This document shows positions 63,347 to 64,000 of a stretch of 64,000 nt of DNA, in pieces. Source of the DNA: Chrysopilus asiliformis (taxonomy: Eukaryota > Arthropoda > Insecta > Diptera > Rhagionidae). Numbering within the stretch: position 1 is the first letter of the stretch; each line of letters opens with the position of its first letter. The position numbers and the translations under genes are program-made. Where the stretch lies: contig OZ035960.1 of NCBI GenBank assembly GCA_964034945.1, positions 78,587,331 through 78,651,330 on the forward strand, read 5' to 3'. Below the pieces are notes generated by a model, which did not search any database, was not told where the DNA came from, and was given only the letters and a program-made list of their open reading frames with translations.

Positions 63347-63960
63347 GACCAGAGTATTTGCCAGGAATGGTTACAATAAAAGAATACGAAAATTTGTGAT
63401 ATAGATTATAATTATTTTAGCTATTGACTAGAGTATTTGCCAGGAATGGTTACAATAAAAGAATACGAAAATTTGAACCACCAGCAGACAATAGAGTCAC
63501 AACACAGACTGACGTAACCAAAGAAAAACTAGATTTTCTCCCTTATATGAGTGGTGTGTCCAACCGAATCAACAACATACTTAAACGTTATGATATTAAA
63601 TTGATCTACTTACCACCAAAAAAGGTTAGGGGATACCTTAGATCACCAAAAGATCAAACGCCCCTGGAAAATTGTGGCGTCTACGAAGTACCTTGCATCT
63701 GCGGAAAATCCTATGTTGGACAAACCAGACGAAATATATCAGTAAGACTCAAAGAACACCTTTCAGCTGTGAAAAACAAAAAGGTTGAAAATTCAGCTAT
63801 AGTTGAGCATTTAATGGATGATAGTGGGAATCATTGGATACGTTTCGACAAGGCGCGTATTTTGGCGACAGAGGTCCGCTATCATCCACGTCTCGTTCGT
63901 GAAGCTATCGAAATTAAATGCCGGTTAATACTATGTTCAGACCGACACAAAATCACGTAA
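63347..63960 (+). pseudogene. Penelope-like element: RT thumb and GIY-YIG endonuclease
   Basis: The frame 63424-63960 starts without a clean Met context: R-V-F-A-R-N-G-Y, then F-L-P-Y-M-S-G-V-S-N-R-I-N-N-I-L-K (post-RT linker), then the endonuclease G-V-Y-E-V-P-C-I-C-G-K-S-Y-V-G-Q-T-R-R-N-I-S-V-R-L-K-E-H and A-I-V-E-H. G-V-Y ... Y-V-G is the GIY-YIG signature used by Penelope-like retroelements to cut target DNA. The RT palm is absent (5' truncated). The first ~50 bp are duplicated (63347-63395 and 63426-63474) around a filler. Confidence 0.85.
63395..63425 (+). repeat. 31-nt filler copied from the adjacent LINE
   Basis: TGTGATATAGATTATAATTA and the next 11 bases are identical to 61621-61651 in the LINE ORF2. 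The filler separates two direct copies of a ~50-bp Penelope segment. Confidence 0.85.
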
Positions 63961-64000
63961 TTTTGAAGATTTTCGTAATTTTGAACGAAATCTTCCTCGA

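Noticed and set aside
1..64000. tRNA, rRNA and snRNA genes
   Set aside because: No cloverleaf with A/B boxes or conserved rRNA/snRNA stretch was noticed by eye; a covariance-model scan would be needed to exclude a diverged copy.

Overview
The window is insect nuclear DNA, most likely from a fly (Diptera). It is AT-rich, its genes have spliced exons with GT/AG introns, and the mobile DNA is of insect type (mariner, Transib, hAT, piggyBac, Harbinger, Polinton, Gypsy, non-LTR and Penelope-like elements). No rRNA, tRNA, CRISPR array, operon or other prokaryotic feature was seen. Two host genes can be rebuilt exon by exon, and almost everything else is transposon-derived.

Host genes. (1) On the minus strand, three coding exons of a monocarboxylate transporter-like (SLC16/MCT) gene lie at 20127-20046, 14985-14761 and 4186-4060. 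Splice sites and codon phases agree, and the gene runs off the left edge. (2) On the plus strand, the whole coding region of the dynamin-related mitochondrial fission GTPase Drp1 lies at 28726-50638 in eight coding exons (722 codons plus stop). Intron 1 is 13.7 kb and filled with nested transposons; intron 3 is 5.8 kb with two LINE fragments and a mariner. The two genes are divergent, about 8.6 kb apart, and the DNA between them is also packed with transposons.

Layout. 1-4 kb: hAT remnant, tandem ~155-bp repeats, mariner scrap, a TIR element. 4-20 kb (MCT introns): Polinton PolB and integrase debris cut by a Tc1/mariner copy; a 3.7-kb Transib copy carrying a nested Harbinger element; a LINE RT fragment; foldback elements; a hAT-in-hAT nest that split a LINE ORF1. 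20-28.7 kb: Harbinger MITE with a perfect hairpin, foldback repeat, a hAT with two nested hAT MITEs, a dispersed RTE-like repeat. 28.8-42.5 kb (Drp1 intron 1): paired hAT MITEs, a 2.6-kb near-perfect palindrome with mirrored piggyBac-like MITEs, and a Gypsy element split by a TIR element that itself holds an almost intact mariner. 50.6-64 kb: a 1.48-kb higher-order CTGT/CAGT microsatellite, a second Transib copy with 5-bp TSDs, a DD37E element inside another transposase gene, tandem copies of a TIR repeat, a nearly full ORF2 non-LTR element, and a Penelope-like GIY-YIG fragment carrying a 31-nt filler copied from the neighbouring LINE.

Drp1 is the complete cellular gene here: a cytosolic dynamin-family GTPase that assembles on mitochondria and peroxisomes and divides them. 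The MCT-like gene would encode a plasma-membrane carrier for lactate/pyruvate-type substrates. Nothing in the sequence links them beyond adjacency.
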